A model generated the notes under the pieces. It saw nothing but the letters and a program-made list of their open reading frames with translations, did no database searches and had not been told where the DNA came from. This document shows positions 61,259 through 64,000 of a DNA stretch of 64,000 nt, one piece after another. Every line of letters starts with the position of its first letter. Within the stretch, counting starts at the first letter, position 1. Position numbers and translations under genes: made by a program. This stretch comes from Phytohabitans houttuyneae (GTDB taxonomy: Bacteria; Actinomycetota; Actinomycetes; Mycobacteriales; Micromonosporaceae): positions 1,479,001-1,543,000 of the forward strand of contig NZ_BLPF01000001.1 in the NCBI RefSeq assembly GCF_011764425.1. Reading direction: 5' to 3'.

Positions 61259-62241
61259 GTGACGCACTACGGGTTCAATCTGCAGTGGCTCTTCATGCGC
61301 CCGGCCGGAGCGGCCGAGCCCGATCCCCGCGTGCTCGACACGATCGCGGGCTGGGGATTCAACTTCGTACGCCTGCCGTGCGACTACCGGTTCTTCACCG
61401 CTCCCCGCTGTACCCCGCGGCCGCCGAGCACGCGCTCGCCCGCGTCGACCGGATCCTCGACGCCTGCCGGGCACGCGGCCTGCACCTCTCGCTCAACCTG
61501 CACCGCGCTCCCGGGTACGTGATCACCGGCTGGGAGAGCGAGCCGCACAACCTTTGGACCGACCCGCCGGCGCAGGACGCCTTCGCCGCGCTGTGGCGCG
61601 GGTTCGCCGCACGCTGGCGGGACGTGCCCGCCGGCGCGCTCTCCTTCGACCTGGTCAACGAGCCTCCCGCGCTCGGCCTGCGCGGCTTCACCCGGGAGGC
61701 GCACGAGGCCGTGATCCGCCGTACGGTGGCGGAGATCCGCGCGGTCGACCCGCACCGGCCGATCGTGATCGACGGCCTCGACGGCGGCAACCTCGCGATG
61801 CCCGAGCTCACCGACCTCGGGCTTCTCCACAGTGGACGCGGGTACCAGCCGATGTCGGTCACCCACTACCGGGCGAGCTGGTGGCCGGGACACGAGCACC
61901 TGCCCGACCCGGTGTACCCGTGCGACTACGACGGCCGCTGGTGGGACGCCGGTTCGCTGCGCGACTTCTACAAGCCGTGGCGCGAGATAGCGGCCGGCGG
62001 CACGCTCGTCCACATTGGCGAGTTCGGCTGCTACGAGTACACGCCCGATGACGTCGCGCTGCGGTGGTTCACCGACCTGCTCGAGGTTTTCGCGGAGCAG
62101 CGGTGGGGTTACGCGCTGTGGGAGTTCGCCGGCGCGTTCGGCGTGGTGGGCCACCACCGCCCGGGCGGCCGCTTCGAGGCGCGCGACGGCTGGATGGTGG
62201 ACGTCCGCCTGCTCGAACTCCTCCAGGCATATCAGGTTTGA
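61259..62241 (+). CDS. GH5-family glycoside hydrolase, one-base frameshift
   Basis: From GTG 61259: THYGFNLQWLFMRPAGAAEP, GWGFNFVRLPCDYRFFTA. After a missing C in the run 61403-61406 it continues PLYPAAAEHALARVDRILDA, CRARGLHLSLNLHRAPGYVI. The catalytic acid/base lies in SFDLVNEPPALGLRG and the nucleophile in VHIGEFGCYEYTPDD, as in clan GH-A cellulases/endoglucanases. There is no signal peptide at this start, so the enzyme may be intracellular. The listed span is one base short of a multiple of three. Confidence 0.82.
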
Positions 62242-62331
62242 ACCCTTGCTCGCCGGCATCCGTATCCACCGATGCCGGCAGGGCGGGCGTCCGGCGGAAG
62301 TCCTCTGTTCGTTGTCATGGAAGGGACGACC

Positions 62332-62607
62332 GTGAGAAACGCCCACCGGGCACAAGGAACGCCGTTGTTGAGCCGCCGGAATGTGCTGCTCGGCGCGGCC
62401 ACCGTCGGAGTCGGCGGCGCCGTCGTCAGCGTGGCAAGCCTCAGCGAAGCGTTCGAGGAGGCCGGAGCGGCACCCGGCGAGAGCATCGTCGTGCAGGTCA
62501 AGGACCTGCGGACGGGCCGGCTCGACGTGTTCGCGGGAGAGCGGCGCATCGAGGTGCGCGACCGCGACCTGGCCGCACGCATGGCCAAGGCCGCTCGCCG
62601 CAAGTAG
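62332..62607 (+). CDS. Small protein with twin-arginine-type signal
   Basis: 91 residues from GTG 62332 (AAGGGA upstream; ATG 62317 possible). LLSRRNVLLGAATVGVGGAV is a Tat-type signal. The mature part (SIVVQVKDLRTGRLDVFAGE, RRIEVRDRDLAARMAKAARR) has no clear match. It lies 40 bp ahead of the DUF4331 gene, probably the same transcript, and could be a partner or exported subunit (inference). Confidence 0.6.
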   Translation: MRNAHRAQGTPLLSRRNVLLGAATVGVGGAVVSVASLSEAFEEAGAAPGESIVVQVKDLRTGRLDVFAGERRIEVRDRDLAARMAKAARRK

Positions 62608-62647
62608 CGCTTTCTCCCTTTCCCCAGCCTTGTGAGGTGGTTTCCGC

Positions 62648-64000
62648 ATGTCTTCTCATCGTGAGGCGCCGGAGATATCCAAGGATCCGGTGGCCGACAG
62701 CACCGACCTGTACGCGTTCGTCAGCCCCGACCGTCCCGACACGGTCACGCTGATCGCCAACTACGTGCCGCTGCAGATCCCGTCGGCCGGCCCCAACTTC
62801 TTCGAGTTCGGCGACGACGTGCTGTACGAGATCCACGTCGACAACAACGGTGACGGCCACGCCGACGTGACGTACCAGTTCCGCTTCCAGACGAAGCTGA
62901 ACGACGACAACACGTTCCTCTACAACACCGGTCCTATCGAGGCGCTGGACAGCGAAAACTGGAACCGGCGGCAGTTCTACAGTGTGACGAAGGTGGACGG
63001 CAACGGCCACGCGCGGGTGCTCGCCCGCAACGTGCCCTGCCCGCCGGCGAATGTGGGCCCGCTGTCCATCCCGGACTACAAGGGGCTGGCGGCGGACGCC
63101 ACGTTCAAGCTGAAGACCGGCGAGAGGGTCTTCGCGGGCCAGCGGGCCGAGGGCTTCTTCGTCGACCTCGGCTCGATCTTCGACCTCGGCACGCTGCGCC
63201 CGTTTCAAAACCTGCACCTGCTCGGCCAGAAGGCCTTCCAGAAGGCCGGTGACGCGGTAAACGCCACCGACAGGGTCAACGTGCACAGCATCGCGCTCCA
63301 GGTGCCCATCAAGGACCTGCGCGGCAAGTCAAGCCCGGTCATCGGCGTGTGGACGACCGCGAGCCGGCGGCAGGTGCGCGTGCTGCACGGACACAACCAC
63401 GACGACGTGTACGTGGGGCCGAACGTGCAGGTGTCCCGGCTCGGCAACCCGCTCTTCAACGAGGTCATCGTGCCGATGTCCAAAAAGGACCTGTGGAACA
63501 GCCTCCCGCCGACCGAGGACAAGAACTTCGCCCAGTTCGTCGAGCAGCCCGAGCTGGCGCGGCTCCTGCCCGTGCTGTACCCAGGTGTCTTCGACAACCT
63601 GGAGGCGCTCAACAAGGCGAGGACGCCCCGCGCGGACCTCGTGGCGGTGCTGCTGACCGGCATCCCCGAAGGGCTGATCGACGGCTTCACCAACAGCACC
63701 GGCGAGATCCAGGCGGACATGCTGCGCCTCAACACGGACATCGCGCCGAGCAAGAAGGAAAACCGCCTAGGCGTGCTCGGCGGCGACCTCGCCGGCTTTC
63801 CCAACGGCCGGCGGGTGCGGGACGACGTGGTCTCGATCTCCCTCCGAGCGGTGGCGGGCGCCACGTTTGCCCTGGTGGACAAGGACTTCAAGCCCGACGA
63901 CGCGGTGGCGATCCTGGAGCAGGGGCTGAGCGCGGACGACGTGACTGCACCCTTCCTGGCCCGCTTCCCGTACCTGGGCGTTCCCTACGACGGCTTCAAC
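62648..64000 (+). CDS. DUF4331 domain protein, 3' end cut by window
   Basis: 451 codons visible from ATG 62648. It opens SSHREAPEISKDPVADSTDL, YAFVSPDRPDTVTLIANYVP, the hallmark of DUF4331, followed by NFFEFGDDVLYEIHVDNNGD and later LNTDIAPSKKENRLGVLGGD, LAGFPNGRRVRDDVVSISLR. Function unknown; members occur widely in bacteria and are often found with small exported proteins. Confidence 0.88.
   Translation, partial: MSSHREAPEISKDPVADSTDLYAFVSPDRPDTVTLIANYVPLQIPSAGPNFFEFGDDVLYEIHVDNNGDGHADVTYQFRFQTKLNDDNTFLYNTGPIEALDSENWNRRQFYSVTKVDGNGHARVLARNVPCPPANVGPLSIPDYKGLAADATFKLKTGERVFAGQRAEGFFVDLGSIFDLGTLRPFQNLHLLGQKAFQKAGDAVNATDRVNVHSIALQVPIKDLRGKSSPVIGVWTTASRRQVRVLHGHNHDDVYVGPNVQVSRLGNPLFNEVIVPMSKKDLWNSLPPTEDKNFAQFVEQPELARLLPVLYPGVFDNLEALNKARTPRADLVAVLLTGIPEGLIDGFTNSTGEIQADMLRLNTDIAPSKKENRLGVLGGDLAGFPNGRRVRDDVVSISLRAVAGATFALVDKDFKPDDAVAILEQGLSADDVTAPFLARFPYLGVPYDGFN

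Overview
The window is high-GC actinobacterial DNA. The strong G/C bias at third codon positions, an SsgA/SsgB-family sporulation regulator, an F420-type LLM oxidoreductase, a LAL-type LuxR regulator and secreted GH5/GH10 glycosidases point to a filamentous actinomycete. A member of the Micromonosporaceae is my best guess, by inference.

Layout. (1) 1-10.1 kb: an FMN-dependent alpha-hydroxy-acid oxidase (cut by the window edge), a large LAL-type LuxR regulator, an ABC exporter, a PAPS-dependent sulfotransferase, and a tight pair of a DpgA-like type III polyketide synthase and a cytochrome-b5/fatty-acid desaturase. (2) 10.3-42.0 kb: an accessory island full of mobile and decayed DNA. It holds a broken Hint-domain polymorphic toxin with an apparently intact immunity-like gene, several IS5-type insertion sequences, one IS110-type element, Mu/Tn7-like transposase remnants with iterated ends, three tyrosine-recombinase genes or fragments plus a fourth N-terminal remnant, an IS21 remnant interrupted by an IS that is itself interrupted by a group II intron, and scattered cargo (acetamidase/formamidase, S1 protease, HTH-TM protein, DUF6082-like protein, pentapeptide-repeat protein, two sigma-factor-like genes). 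It ends at a tRNA-Val(CAC) with an integrase fragment beside the tRNA 3' end. (3) 42.2-64 kb: chromosome-like DNA with a PGPGW protein, an ssgB-like gene, an acyl-peptidase-type hydrolase, AraC, Rrf2 and MarR regulators, a VOC protein, a TPR protein, a two-component system divergent from a LolA-like protein/ABC transporter operon, a decayed GH10 xylanase, a diacylglycerol-kinase-like lipid kinase, an F420-type oxidoreductase, a GH5 glycosidase and a DUF4331 protein (cut by the window edge).

Most notable signals. The IS110-type element at 30419-31750 carries, in its noncoding left end, short segments matching both its own insertion site and its own ends, so a bridge RNA can be proposed from sequence alone. 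A group II intron sits at the identical position inside the terminal inverted repeat of two copies of one IS5-type element. The 50.4-51.25 kb gap holds several structured repeats, including a 122-bp perfect four-way (cloverleaf) palindrome. A 60-bp palindromic repeat recurs at gene 3' ends.

Caution on quality: at least six otherwise normal genes are broken by a single missing base, mostly in short G or C runs. This may be sequencing or assembly error rather than biology, so each frameshifted gene is flagged.
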